The notes under the pieces: model-generated
Seen by the model: the letters and a program-made list of their open reading frames with translations, nothing else
What the model was told of the DNA's origin: nothing
Databases searched by the model: none
In this document: piece by piece, positions 9,126 through 17,799 of the stretch
Layout: the number at the start of each line of letters is the position of its first letter
How positions within the stretch are numbered: position 1 is the first letter of the stretch
Assembly (NCBI GenBank): GCA_963849065.1
Contig: CAWKFM010000003.1
Coordinates: 1-64,000 of the forward strand
DNA from: TOLSYN sp963849065
Lineage (GTDB): Bacteria > Acidobacteriota > Terriglobia > Terriglobales > Acidobacteriaceae
Direction of reading: 5' to 3'
Length of the DNA: 64,000 nucleotides
Program-made: the position numbers and the translations under genes

Positions 9126-10136
9126 CTACGCGAGTAAATCGCTGTGAGTAACGGCGAATTTGGTGAATTCGGGAGTGGTTGCGATGGCCCGGTCACGGAG
9201 CAGAGCATCGCGCATGGACAATACTTGCAGTTCATCCGGAAGACGCTCAAGGTAGATCTTTGCCTTCGAGATCGAACTGTCAGTGATGCGGCGGCCGAGT
9301 GCCGTGGCGATTGCAATTTGGGCAGATGGATCGCTGGGCAAGGGCGCGCCGGTGGGGTTCAGGAGAATCTCGTCAATAGAAGGCAGGGCATGAAATAGGT
9401 TGAGGAAACCAATAAACTCCGCGGCTACGCCATCGCCCACTGCGCCTTGGATAAGGTGCATGAGCAGCATGTCGTAGACGTCCGCAGTGATGATGGCCTT
9501 CCGGGCGTCGATTCCGTCCATCGCCCTGGACACCATCTCCCAGGAGCGCGGCGTCGGCCAGGCGTTGACGCCCGACCGCACGGTTGAATCGTGCAACAGC
9601 TCCGTCCGGAAACGAAGGAATGCGATGATTTCCGGCCGAATGCCTGCCTTGCCAGCCCAGACGCACCACTCGCCAAGATCCGGTTCCAGGGTGAGATGCA
9701 GGAAGCGGTTGAGTAAAGGGCGAGGCATGGAGTAGCTGACGCCACGCTCGGAGGCGGGATTGCCCGCGGCAAGCACCGACCATCCTTCGGGGAGCCGATA
9801 GTCGCCAAGCGCGCGATCGAGAACGAGCTGATAGCAGGCGGCCTGCGTCATCGGGGGAGCAGAGGTCAATTCATCGAGAAAGAGTATGCCCTCGCCCTTT
9901 GTGGGGAGGAAATTTGGCGTGATCCATTCCGTGCGGTCATCCTTGATGCGTGGCAAACCACGGAAGTCAACGGGATCGAGCTGGACGGCGCGTACGTCAA
10001 TGAACTCGCGATTCAGCTGCTGCGCGACCTGCTTGACGAGCTGGGATTTTCCGACGCCGCAGGCACCCCAGATATGGAGCGGGACGTTTTGAGGCACAGC
10101 GGTGAGCAGCGCCTCAACGAGGTGTGATGGTTTCAT
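9126..10136 (-). CDS. MoxR-like AAA+ ATPase
   Basis: 336 aa with AAGGA nine bases before the ATG. Walker A is GACGVGKS (residues about 25-32) and Walker B is ILFLDEL (about 84-90), followed by a sensor-like AAGNP segment and an arginine-containing MPRPLLNRF region, all typical of the MoxR family. Such ATPases act as chaperones that remodel or insert cofactors into partner proteins, usually one with a VWA domain. Here the only adjacent partner is the DUF3150-like protein; no VWA protein is found in the window. Confidence 0.85.
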   Translation of the reverse strand: MKPSHLVEALLTAVPQNVPLHIWGACGVGKSQLVKQVAQQLNREFIDVRAVQLDPVDFRGLPRIKDDRTEWITPNFLPTKGEGILFLDELTSAPPMTQAACYQLVLDRALGDYRLPEGWSVLAAGNPASERGVSYSMPRPLLNRFLHLTLEPDLGEWCVWAGKAGIRPEIIAFLRFRTELLHDSTVRSGVNAWPTPRSWEMVSRAMDGIDARKAIITADVYDMLLMHLIQGAVGDGVAAEFIGFLNLFHALPSIDEILLNPTGAPLPSDPSAQIAIATALGRRITDSSISKAKIYLERLPDELQVLSMRDALLRDRAIATTPEFTKFAVTHSDLLA

Positions 10137-10289
10137 AGGTTTTGTCCTTTTAGCGAGATTGGGAGCTTGTCGCTCAGGGAAGATTGCTTTGATTCAGGTT
10201 AGCGGCCTGACAACGCTCTTTGATTCTAGGAGGAAGGGATTCCCTGGGGCAGCGATGGTCTGGGGCTCTCGCCATTTGGAAGTTCGCAA

Positions 10290-10826
10290 CTACTCCTGAA
10301 ACCAGTCTCGCCAAAACTTGTCCAGGGTCGCGAGATGGTATTGCCGGTTGGCGATGAAATCGAGCTCATCGTCAAACCGCTTGCGCAGGATGTTGTAGCT
10401 GAGGGCGTATTTCCGTGCGAGAAATTCAACGTCCGCTTGGTCTTTCGGACTATTCCTTTCCAGCTTGGAAAGAATCAGGTCGTAGACCTCCGGAACGAAG
10501 ATCGTGAGCTTCTCCAGAGTAAGTGGTAGCGGGGTTAATCGGGAGCTGAACTCAAGAGGCATTGTCACGACGCCGACGTACTCGACGTAGAGCTTGTGCT
10601 TCTTGTGCAACTCAGATCCTTCGCCAGCAATTTTCTGCAGCTCCTCGACAACCTGACTGTTGGATTCGATGAGATCCAGGTCGCCTGTGCTGCGAGAGGC
10701 CCCGTGAACCTCGGTCATCACGAAGCCTCCGATACAAGTGATCTGTGCAGGGCCCGTCAAGAGCTGGTCGATCTCGGAGAGGAACTTCTGCCAGTGCGGA
10801 GCGAGTTTGATCGGTGTTTCAGGCAT
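10290..10826 (-). CDS. DUF6036-like nucleotidyltransferase, probable toxin
   Basis: 178 aa. Residues about 33-53 carry IGGFVMTEVHGASRSTGDLD, the G-G ... D-x-D signature of minimal nucleotidyltransferases of the AbiEii/DUF6036 type. The start overlaps the 3' end of the upstream XRE regulator gene by 8 nt, so the two are translationally coupled with the regulator first, the usual order of antitoxin and toxin. Such toxins transfer nucleotides to targets such as tRNA or proteins; the target here is unknown. It could instead be a non-toxic NTase. Confidence 0.7.
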   Translation of the reverse strand: MPETPIKLAPHWQKFLSEIDQLLTGPAQITCIGGFVMTEVHGASRSTGDLDLIESNSQVVEELQKIAGEGSELHKKHKLYVEYVGVVTMPLEFSSRLTPLPLTLEKLTIFVPEVYDLILSKLERNSPKDQADVEFLARKYALSYNILRKRFDDELDFIANRQYHLATLDKFWRDWFQE

Positions 10827-11505
10827 ATTGCAAATGCTCCGGGCGCCAGGTTGTCAGAACATGCCACCGGTTGGCTTCTTCCGTACGATTCTGCCGCACC
10901 CACTCCTGCTGTGCCACTGACAAACGAGGGCCGAGGCTTGATTCTGCCTCCAGGCGGCTCTGTTCAAGCAACTGTTCAAGCTCCTGAAGCGCATGGTAAG
11001 TGTCCGACTGTTGATTCCCGCGCTGTTCAAGGACGCGAAGCGCCAACGAAACGAGAAATCCAAGCCTGTTCGTTAGGCCCTGCAGGCGAGCTTCCCGGAG
11101 CAGCCAATTGCGGTCAAGATCTGGATAGTTCAGAAGCACCCACGGAAGAGCTTCCGCTACTCTGGAATCCAGATCATCCTGCTGCAATGCCCCGACCAGC
11201 ACTTCCGAAGGATTCCGTGTCCATCCGGCCCTCAGGTATGCGAATCCGGGATAGCCGAGAGCGCTGAGAGACCTTGCCAGGGAATCCGTGGTGGTGCGGG
11301 AGCTTCGAGGGTGCCGGTCGCAAGGAACTGCAGTGGGCCGAAGATTGAGAAAACGGGCAGCCTTACGGGCGAGCGAGGGCGTGAGGGGGCGCTTTCCCCG
11401 CTCCAGCAATGCCACGTAGGACTGCGACACTCCCAGACGAGCCGCAACCTCCCTCTGGGTAAGCCCCCGTTCAGAACGGGCATCTTTAAAGGCCAGTGCG
11501 CTCAT
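10819..11505 (-). CDS. XRE-family regulator, probable antitoxin of the nucleotidyltransferase pair
   Basis: 228 aa. An HTH of the Cro/C1 type fills the N-terminus (RGLTQREVAARLGVSQSYVA then LLERGKRPLT), and the remaining 160 aa are helical and probably bind the partner. AGAGGTGG lies just before the ATG. The downstream nucleotidyltransferase gene overlaps its end. The long C-terminal part is larger than in ordinary phage repressors and fits antitoxins that both neutralise and autoregulate. Role inferred from gene pairing. Confidence 0.75.
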   Translation of the reverse strand: MSALAFKDARSERGLTQREVAARLGVSQSYVALLERGKRPLTPSLARKAARFLNLRPTAVPCDRHPRSSRTTTDSLARSLSALGYPGFAYLRAGWTRNPSEVLVGALQQDDLDSRVAEALPWVLLNYPDLDRNWLLREARLQGLTNRLGFLVSLALRVLEQRGNQQSDTYHALQELEQLLEQSRLEAESSLGPRLSVAQQEWVRQNRTEEANRWHVLTTWRPEHLQYA

Positions 11506-11600
11506 TCGTCCACCTCTCGCGGATTATGATTACACATATTGTCATATATTTACAACTATATCTACATATACTACAAAGACTTCCTTTCACACTGTTTACA
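11506..11600 (-). promoter_or_regulatory. AT-rich promoter/operator region of the XRE/NTase pair
   Basis: This stretch is far more AT-rich than its surroundings and lies immediately upstream of the XRE gene. Read on the minus strand it holds TTGTAA and, about 17 nt on, TAATCATAAT, plus several ACATAT/ATATGT-type half sites that could be operator elements for the XRE protein. The exact promoter is a guess. Confidence 0.4.
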
Positions 11601-11649
11601 TTTATATGCACGCTTGTGAAGAGTTCCTGGGATGGCTCCCTGCTCTCCT

Positions 11650-11859
11650 TCAGTGACTTTCATCGAACGGGGTGGACAAACTCCTGCCGGAACCGAATGA
11701 AATCTGTCCGGCTACGAGAGCTCGCAGTGATTTGTTCTCTTCTCCCCGCCTCAACCAATCCTCGATCAGGGCCTCAAGCGGCCTACGGGCAATCGATAAG
11801 TAGGGGCAGTCGTCGTCGGAGGCAGAAATGTCTAAGAGGATCAAGAGTAAGTAATTCAT
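11650..11859 (-). CDS. Small hypothetical ORF coupled to the HNH gene
   Basis: 69 aa (starts MNYLLLILLDISASDDDCPY). Its ATG overlaps the TGA of the upstream HNH gene as ATGA, which would allow coupled translation. No domain is recognised. The overlap is the only support, so it may be a chance ORF. Confidence 0.3.
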   Translation of the reverse strand: MNYLLLILLDISASDDDCPYLSIARRPLEALIEDWLRRGEENKSLRALVAGQISFGSGRSLSTPFDESH

Positions 11860-12227
11860 GCGACTCTCGGTCGTCTTGAACCCTTGAGGAGGTTGCAGAG
11901 CCGATGCGCCGCCTGAATGTTGTCTGGGTGGTCATCGCGCCTTGCCGCTCCCATACCCTTGGGCTCGATGTGGTCGGGGACGATGTCTTTGCAGTCTGTA
12001 AACGGCAGGTGGCAGATTCCGCAGTTTCCTTGTTGCGCAGAGATTTTCTGGGTGAGCACTTTCCGCAATTCTGCGGGTGAGCGAAGTTCCCGGTATCCTC
12101 TGGGATGATTCGGGTCGTCGATGCGCTGGACACCCATTGTCAGGCGCTCGGCCTTGGACGCTTTCTCGCGACCGCAGCAGAAACGGGAGTGGTGAATGGG
12201 ACAATATTGGTTTCGGTGAAGTTTCAT
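11856..12227 (-). CDS. HNH endonuclease
   Basis: 123 aa. The C-terminal half holds CGICHLPF, then VPDHIEPKGMG and DNIQAAHRLCNLLKG: the paired cysteines, the D-H and the N-x-x-x-x-H/C-N arrangement of HNH (ββα-metal) nucleases. The N-terminal part has a short Cys/His patch (YCPIHHSRFCC) that may bind a second metal. Small HNH proteins of this form are common in Acidobacteriota and may act in restriction or mobile-element biology; the target is not evident. Confidence 0.75.
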   Translation of the reverse strand: MKLHRNQYCPIHHSRFCCGREKASKAERLTMGVQRIDDPNHPRGYRELRSPAELRKVLTQKISAQQGNCGICHLPFTDCKDIVPDHIEPKGMGAARRDDHPDNIQAAHRLCNLLKGSRRPRVA

Positions 12228-12314
12228 GGAAGTGCACTTCTGGGTGATTCGTGGTTACTGCTCATTGATCCACAGGCTTGGAGCGAAATCTGACTCGAGC
12301 GGGTCCGGGGCGGC

Positions 12315-12455
12315 AGGAGAGGGGCTAGTCTGGAAGGACGCCACATCGGCCGCCGCGACATCGCCGTGGACGGCCACATCCCTGCCAACGTCCGGAAGTC
12401 CTCGGACATCCCAACATGGCGTGTGTGGAAACGGTCAAGAATGGGGCGTCTGAGA
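12315..12455 (+). pseudogene. Possible serine-recombinase fragment
   Basis: In one plus frame the segment reads SLEGRHIGRRDIAVDGHI, reminiscent of the linker before the C-terminal HTH of resolvase/invertase proteins (LEGRHIGRRxLDVDR). The frame has no start and stops soon after. Weak on its own, but a second recombinase-like fragment follows at 12529. Confidence 0.25.
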
Positions 12456-12528
12456 CCCGCATGAACAGCGGGCCGAAAACGGCTACCTAGCCCGATTTGG
12501 CTTGTGCGGAAAGCTATGGAATAGTTCA

Positions 12529-12660
12529 CAGCAGTTTGGACGTCCACGCCGAGTCGTAGACCGTGACTGCATCCTCCGCATGAAGATCGAGGGGAGCCAC
12601 CTCCGGGATATCGCCACCATGCTCGGCGTCGGCTTTGGTACCATCGATGCGGCTCAAGCT
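12529..12660 (+). pseudogene. Serine recombinase C-terminal HTH remnant
   Basis: The frame reads QFGRPRRVVDRDCI then HLRDIATMLGVGFGTI, matching the GRPR linker and helix-turn-helix (HTH_7-like) end of serine resolvases. The catalytic N-terminal domain is absent. This is a scar of a mobile element; the frame runs straight into the XRE fragment that follows. Confidence 0.55.
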
Positions 12661-12664
12661 GGAT

Positions 12665-12784
12665 ATGAACAGGGGACACATATCGGACGTTGAGCGGGGC
12701 AAGCGCGAGGTAGGAATCATCACCCTGCAGGTCATTGCTCGAGGTCTGGACACCACGATGGCGAAGCTGCTCAAGGGTCTGTGA
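12665..12784 (+). pseudogene. XRE regulator C-terminal remnant
   Basis: Frame from an internal ATG reads MNRGHISDVERGKREVG then ITLQVIARGLDTTMAKLLKGL and stop, the recognition helix and tail of a Cro/C1-type regulator (AGMNRGHISDVERG pattern). The first half of the HTH is missing, and the AAQAG that should precede it lies in the neighbouring frame, one base off. It is a truncated gene fused to the recombinase remnant. Confidence 0.6.
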
Positions 12785-12907
12785 AGCCGCCGGGCATCGG
12801 CGCACGCGAACCACGCACTGGAACTAGGTTCATAACCCGAAGCTTTTGGGAGTTGCGGCGGCACGTTGGGTCGAACGTCCAAGGTAAGATTGCGTTGGGA
12901 GTGATGC

Positions 12908-13624
12908 ATGAAAATCTTAATTCGTGATTCTGGAGAGTTTCATCGCCTCCTGTTCGGGCTTGTCAATGAACTGGTCGACGCTGCCATACATCACAAACTC
13001 GTCAGGAATCTAGTTGCTGCGATCCCCGAGTACTCAAGGGAATTTAGTCAATCTCCCGCGTTCTGGTCGCTAACGTTGCAGGCTCACAAGGATGCTGTCC
13101 TGACCCGCCTCTGCAAAGCTTACGATCAATACGGCGGGGGCAACCCGAGTCTCAATCTCCTTAACCTCCTGGATACCATCCAAGCGAACCTGCCTCTGTT
13201 CGATGAACCAAATTTTCGCCAACGACTAAAGGACAACGCATTCGTCGATTCCCTGGCAGAGACGCCGAGGAAACCAAACCTGGCGCAGCTACAGCAGGAC
13301 AAAGAATCCGTAGGTACTTCAGACCCGCTCGTGACGAAACTCATCATTTGGCGACACAACTTCTACGCACACCGGAGCCCCGCTCAGGTCCTCTCCCCAG
13401 AGACATTCGCGGCAAATTATCCACTATCTGTTGAAGAGATTGAACGGCTGCTGTCCAACGGGGTCAAAATAGTGAACCGTTACAGTGATCTGTTTATCGC
13501 GACACAACATTCAACCAAACTCGTGGGAGAAGATGACTACCTGTTGTTGTTGAAAGCAGTTCGGGAGTCCGCCGATGCGGAAGAAGCTCGCATCCAACAG
13601 GAGTTTGAGAACCTGACGGGGTGA
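12908..13624 (+). CDS. AbiU2-like HEPN protein
   Basis: 238 aa, with GGGAG before the ATG. The protein is helical, and residues about 150-156 read RHNFYAH, the R...H pair of the HEPN-like AbiU2 family, with the preceding SDPLVTKLIIWRHN typical of the helix carrying it. HEPN proteins are often RNases used in abortive infection; AbiU2-type domains are also found alone. It stands alone between gene scars, and no antitoxin partner is evident. Confidence 0.6.
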   Translation: MKILIRDSGEFHRLLFGLVNELVDAAIHHKLVRNLVAAIPEYSREFSQSPAFWSLTLQAHKDAVLTRLCKAYDQYGGGNPSLNLLNLLDTIQANLPLFDEPNFRQRLKDNAFVDSLAETPRKPNLAQLQQDKESVGTSDPLVTKLIIWRHNFYAHRSPAQVLSPETFAANYPLSVEEIERLLSNGVKIVNRYSDLFIATQHSTKLVGEDDYLLLLKAVRESADAEEARIQQEFENLTG

Positions 13625-13760
13625 GCGAGCCGCAGGGAATTGGGGCTCTCAGCGATCCGCCGAGTCCACCTGCCGTGTCCGGTGAACTGCTGCCGACCCG
13701 GAATGGCAGCCGAAGCGGACTCGCCCCTGATAACCAACCGAGCGGGCGAGATTCTGAAGA

Positions 13761-13990
13761 TCATAGGCCGATAGTCGCCGGCTTGCCATGGTCAATTCCG
13801 GCGTCCGCCGCGAAAGCTTGTTGAAGGAGAGACTGGAAAAGGTGCTCGGCCTGACGCAATGCCTCTCGCTGCACCGTACGAAGCCGTCCAGTTCTTTCTA
13901 CGAGCGCCGAAAACTTCTGCTGGAGGTCCAGGGGCGGCTTGATCAATTCGAGTTGCTCCAGCTTGCTCTTCGTGATCATCCGTTTCATCG
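13761..13990 (-). pseudogene. hsdS (type I restriction specificity subunit) C-terminal fragment
   Basis: On the minus strand the frame reads LEQLELIKPPLDLQQKFSAL followed by RTVQREALRQAEHLFQSLLQ and QAF, the conserved end of HsdS target-recognition subunits (PPLxLQQKF ... LFQSLLQQAF). The recognition domains are missing and no hsdM or hsdR is in the window. Its upstream edge abuts a fragment of an HsdS N-terminus in the opposite orientation. Confidence 0.7.
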
Positions 13991-13997
13991 CAGAGGT

Positions 13998-14114
13998 TGG
14001 CCGCGCGCCCAAGTCTACGAATTGGGCGAAGTACAGACCGGGAACACGCCGCCGAGAGTACAGAAGGCACTCTATGGCCACGCTATTGAGTGGATAAAGT
14101 CTGACAATCTCGCG
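13998..14114 (+). pseudogene. hsdS N-terminal fragment in opposite orientation
   Basis: In the plus frame the segment reads ELGEVQTGNTPPR then YGHAIEWIKSDNL, the typical opening of an HsdS target-recognition domain (LGEVxTGxTPxxxxxxYxGxIxWIKxxDL). After DNL the sequence changes character. Together with the tail on the other strand this is a rearranged relic of a specificity gene. I see the motif; the mechanism is inference. Confidence 0.6.
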
Positions 14115-14597
14115 GTGAACGGGCTCTACCCGCTGGGTTGTGACAAATGCTTAGTGCATGTGCAAAGCAATTTCGCACTACTGGATGTTCCGAAAGAAAA
14201 GGCGAAGGATTTAAAACAGATTGTTGTATGCCGTTTCGATAAGGATCCAAGCGTATGCAATACCGAATCCCAGCCCATATTCGTGGATATCCCCAAAGAC
14301 TCTACAGACGCCGCCTCCAAAAAGCCCACAGTGAAGAATGGCAGCATCACTCTGGGCGCGGCAACGGTGTTGATTGACGGCACGGGATTGGACCAGGTGA
14401 TCTCTGTCAGTTATGCGGGAACCAAGGTTCCCTACTGGGTTACCACCGATAAGCCCCCGCAGCTACAAGTCGATCTGTCCAAATCGTCCGTCTGGACCCC
14501 CTCGATCGTCCCGTCAGTCAACCTCCCGTTTGCCGTGGAGTTTACTGATAAGAGCGTCAACTCTTGTCAACTCACGGTCAAACCAAAAACCCCGTAA
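14115..14597 (+). pseudogene. 3' part of an unrecognised gene joined to the hsdS fragment
   Basis: 161 codons continue in frame from the hsdS piece. The second half (GSITLGAATVLIDGTGLDQV followed by PYWVTTDKPPQLQVDL) looks like an IPT/Ig-type β-sandwich. A small cysteine pair (GCDKC) lies near the junction. There is no start of its own, so it is probably the tail of a lost gene fused by deletion. Confidence 0.4.
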
Positions 14598-14853
14598 GCC
14601 GACGTTTCCGCGAACGCCGTGTCCTTGACATGGCCTATGCTGGACGTTTCATCTCAGGCCTCTGGAAATCCAAGTGCATTTGACTTTCGTCATCCTGGCC
14701 ACATTCGCGGGACTTCCACCAAGTTCTTTTCTCAAAGAGCGACGTAACCACCGATGGCCGTTCGCATTACTTAAAACCACAATTCTCCCTTTGAATGTGG
14801 GCGCTCGGATGCGGCCAGTTTTAAGGCGAATCTAGCCCAGCAGGAGGTAGAAG

Positions 14854-16440
14854 ATGCTTTCCACAAGATTGCGGATTATTGTCTGTATCCTCTCGTCGTT
14901 TATTCTGCCATTTAGCTTCGCAACGGCACAGCAGTGCGCACCATGCCTACAGCATTGCGAGCAACTCGGGCAAGGCGTGAACGCCGCATGTGTGAAGGCT
15001 GGGCTAGAGCCTGGAGGCATTCCAGGAATTTGCTACAAAAACGGGCAAAAGACGAAAACTGGATGTCTGGCAAATTGCTACATATGCGAGCCATCGACTG
15101 TTCATCCTGATTTCTTGCTCATCTCAGTCTTATACGCGCCTCCGGGAAATGCAAGCAGTGCCGCATTCGGCCAGTCTACGTCCTCGGGCGCGACATACGG
15201 AATTGGGACCAACATATCAGAAGCGAGTGGCACATCCGTTTCGATAACAGAGAGCTTTTCCTCACCATCCCCGGATTCTAGTGGCGGAGGTAAGAGCCTT
15301 GGCGGATATTCTGTGAACCTCCAGAGCAGTTCGTCGAGCGGCAGTGGCAGTACCGGCCAGTTTTCCGCAGTGACAACCTCAACCAGCACAGACAACTTGA
15401 AGTCATCCAAAGACCTCCTCGATCACACCCAGGATATTTTCCTGCTTTGGCTAAATCCGGTAGTGACGCTGACCAAGTCTGACCAAGCAACTCTAGCCGC
15501 GGCGATAACATCGGGTGATGCAGAAATGAGCGTTCAGACCGTCAGCGCGTATCAGCTGATTAATGGAATTCCAGCCGAAAAGCTATCGCCAACAAAAATA
15601 TGCCCAACCACACCGAGTAGCTGCTTTACGCTGCCAGGCTTGGGTTCGCTCACCAAGGACGACATAAGCTCTATTTTGGCGCAGGACACTTTTCTTAATG
15701 CGGCGCCCAACCAAACTCCCGATCCCTCGCGTTTTATTTATTTGCAGTCGAATACGTTAGAAAACACGACCGTCGCAGCAGGTACGACCCAAACCTTTAC
15801 CGTGTCCGATGCGCAAACCACGGGTCAGACTTTGACGCAGACTTCGGGTTCTACGGAAGGGGTGACAACCGGCATCTCGGCCCTTCTATCGCCTATCGGG
15901 ATCAGCTTTGCACAGACTGGTTCCTGGACGTGGTCGCAGACCGTGTCCCGCGGATCGAGCAGCGGACAGACGCAGCAGGCCTCCGTCACGCTCTCCTCAA
16001 CAACTCAGAGCTGCTGCGGGATCAACAGCGCGACTTGTGAGGTGGGCGTCTGGGAGGACATGGTGTATCGGACCTTCGTGTTCGTCCCGCAACCGGAAAC
16101 CTGCCAGGTGACGGCGATGGCCACCCCATCGCCGGCCGCAGCGGTGTCCCCAAGTGCCGCTCAGCCAAAACAGACAATGCTTGCTGCGAGGTCGACTGGA
16201 TCGTTTACAGGGCCGCCCCTGCGAGGAACCGTGACGCGGGGCGGCGCGGCGCTCAAAGGAGTGACTGTGATCATCTCGAACGAGACGGGCGAGGTCTTAT
16301 ATCGCATTGTCACCGACCATCTGGGCCATTATTTCAGCGGCGCTATAGCACCGGGAACGGTGAAAGTTCGAGTAGGAACAAGAGTTCTTCAAACAGCGAT
16401 CAAAGCCGGACATGGCGCTCTTCTGGACGTGGAACTGTAA
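14854..16440 (+). CDS. Large secreted protein with C-terminal carboxypeptidase-regulatory-like domain
   Basis: 528 aa with a strong AGGAGG site. A signal peptide (MLSTRLRIIVCILSSFILPF) ends at ATA-QQ, then a cysteine-rich segment of about 55 aa with eight cysteines (CAPCLQHC, CYKNG, CLANCYIC). The middle is Ser/Thr/Gly-rich, with TSTSTDNLKSSKDLLDHTQD and a beta-rich SWTWSQTVSRGSSSGQTQQ segment that looks pore-toxin-like only loosely. The end (PPLRGTVTRGGAALKGVTVI, then YFSGAIAPGTVKVRV) fits a CarboxypepD_reg-like β-sandwich. Function not recognised; exported. Confidence 0.7.
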   Translation: MLSTRLRIIVCILSSFILPFSFATAQQCAPCLQHCEQLGQGVNAACVKAGLEPGGIPGICYKNGQKTKTGCLANCYICEPSTVHPDFLLISVLYAPPGNASSAAFGQSTSSGATYGIGTNISEASGTSVSITESFSSPSPDSSGGGKSLGGYSVNLQSSSSSGSGSTGQFSAVTTSTSTDNLKSSKDLLDHTQDIFLLWLNPVVTLTKSDQATLAAAITSGDAEMSVQTVSAYQLINGIPAEKLSPTKICPTTPSSCFTLPGLGSLTKDDISSILAQDTFLNAAPNQTPDPSRFIYLQSNTLENTTVAAGTTQTFTVSDAQTTGQTLTQTSGSTEGVTTGISALLSPIGISFAQTGSWTWSQTVSRGSSSGQTQQASVTLSSTTQSCCGINSATCEVGVWEDMVYRTFVFVPQPETCQVTAMATPSPAAAVSPSAAQPKQTMLAARSTGSFTGPPLRGTVTRGGAALKGVTVIISNETGEVLYRIVTDHLGHYFSGAIAPGTVKVRVGTRVLQTAIKAGHGALLDVEL

Positions 16441-16450
16441 AGTAAAGGTT

Positions 16451-16475
16451 GCTCCTCTAGTAAACGAGGAGGAGC
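16451..16475 (+). terminator. Hairpin after the secreted-protein gene
   Basis: GCTCCTC (16451-16457) pairs with GAGGAGC (16469-16475), 10 nt past the stop codon. There is no T tract, so it may be a weak or Rho-assisted terminator. Confidence 0.45.
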
Positions 16476-16761
16476 ATGGTCGCGATTAGGTACCGGCGAA
16501 CTCATTCCCAAGCGACATCGCCGCCAGCCTCCGATAGGGATTGTTGGCTCGATATTCGACGAATACATGACCGATTCTATTCCGGGGTTTAGGTTGCGCC
16601 GATGACGCCAGCCTTTGGATAAACGATTTTGGCGGAGTGAATCATTCGCCAGGGCACTGACCGACGCCGATTAATCCTCGAAAGTCGGCATCTCAACTGG
16701 AATCTCGCGGTCGCGGCCCGGTATCTTAGTGGGCGTCGCGATCGGCGTTATTCAGTACTAA

Positions 16762-17694
16762 TTAGTACTTTCCTGCCTGCCTGTTGTGGACCAAGTGGCT
16801 TAGGCGTTCTTTACAGAGATCACAGCCATGAAGATTCACTCCGGACTGGATGGAGTTAAATAAACATCCCGAGGACTCATTGGTCAGAGAAAACGCAACA
16901 CTCGCGAGGAACTCTACCAGGCATCCGCCTTCTAAGGACGCGAATGCAATGCGGGTTTTCGATGGCTTGCAGACGAACCTGACCGTGCCCTTGGCATGTT
17001 TCACCAGGTCGTAGGTTTCCTTCGGTGCGCATCCGAGCGAGGTTCGACGGATGCCACACCTCATATCGTCGTCATACCCGAGAAGATAGCCTGCAAAGTG
17101 ATCAATCAATATGGAGAGTCGGGGGGCGGCCTTCTTGCGCTTGCCGCCCCACTTACCCACAGCCTTCATCAGTGCAGGCGACATCATTCTGTTTGGCCGA
17201 ATGGCGTAGAAGGTTAGATCGCAATGAAGGGAGTCCTTCCAATTAGGTTCAACCAAAACCGCTTCTATCGCTTTCAAGATGCGCCCCATGCCTGAACCAG
17301 ACTCGACCTCGTCGATTACGAGAAGTCTCAATCTGTCTTGGCCGCTGCGGTGGGCCTCTTCAGCGAGCGATTGGACATAGCTCTGAAGCTGCTCCTTCGG
17401 TTTACGTCCATGGTTAAGACCACCAAAGATCACAGCTCGTTCGAGCAGATGAAAAACTCTGTTGAGGTACGAAAAAGCGAAATAACCTCCTCTCAGGAAG
17501 AAGAAAACTCTGTCGAAGGGGCGTTCGTCATCCTGTTGCTGGAACCGATCTCTGACTTCTTGCAACACACGGCAGTAATCGAGAAAAGCGTGAAACGCGA
17601 CAACTTGGGACCCAAGGAGTTTGGTTGGTGTTTTCGTCCAGAGCTTATGAAGATCTTCCGTTTGCCAATCTGCAGAATCTATTCGTCGAATCAA
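16762..17694 (-). CDS. Phosphoribosyltransferase-like protein of the island
   Basis: 310 aa. Residues about 122-137 read RLRLLVIDEVESGSGMGRIL: a hydrophobic strand, D-E and a Gly/Ser turn in the place of the PRPP loop of type I phosphoribosyltransferases; RVFFFLRGGYFAFSYL near residue 62 fits the upstream RGG strand. The C-terminus has a CDLC pair. PRTase-like domains have been described in predicted bacterial conflict systems. It is divergent from the HEPN gene at 17844. Its stop overlaps a 16-bp perfect palindrome at 16754-16769. Fold assignment from motifs only; substrate unknown. Confidence 0.5.
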   Translation of the reverse strand: MIRRIDSADWQTEDLHKLWTKTPTKLLGSQVVAFHAFLDYCRVLQEVRDRFQQQDDERPFDRVFFFLRGGYFAFSYLNRVFHLLERAVIFGGLNHGRKPKEQLQSYVQSLAEEAHRSGQDRLRLLVIDEVESGSGMGRILKAIEAVLVEPNWKDSLHCDLTFYAIRPNRMMSPALMKAVGKWGGKRKKAAPRLSILIDHFAGYLLGYDDDMRCGIRRTSLGCAPKETYDLVKHAKGTVRFVCKPSKTRIAFASLEGGCLVEFLASVAFSLTNESSGCLFNSIQSGVNLHGCDLCKERLSHLVHNRQAGKY

Positions 17695-17799
17695 GAAGTG
17701 CGCCTCGCTTGGGAGCGTTTAAGCTTTCAGACTACATGATCGCGCATCTGCGGGTAGTGAGTCACGAGAGAGGCACATTCTGTCGGTGTAAGATGTCCG

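Noticed and set aside
12224..12814. Minus-strand ORF of 196 aa
   Set aside because: No motif and no ribosome-binding site; the plus strand has recombinase and XRE remnants.
16754..16769. Perfect 16-bp palindrome AGTACTAATTAGTACT over the PRTase-like stop codon
   Set aside because: Striking, but short, AT-rich and without a neighbouring promoter or second copy; not enough to call a site.
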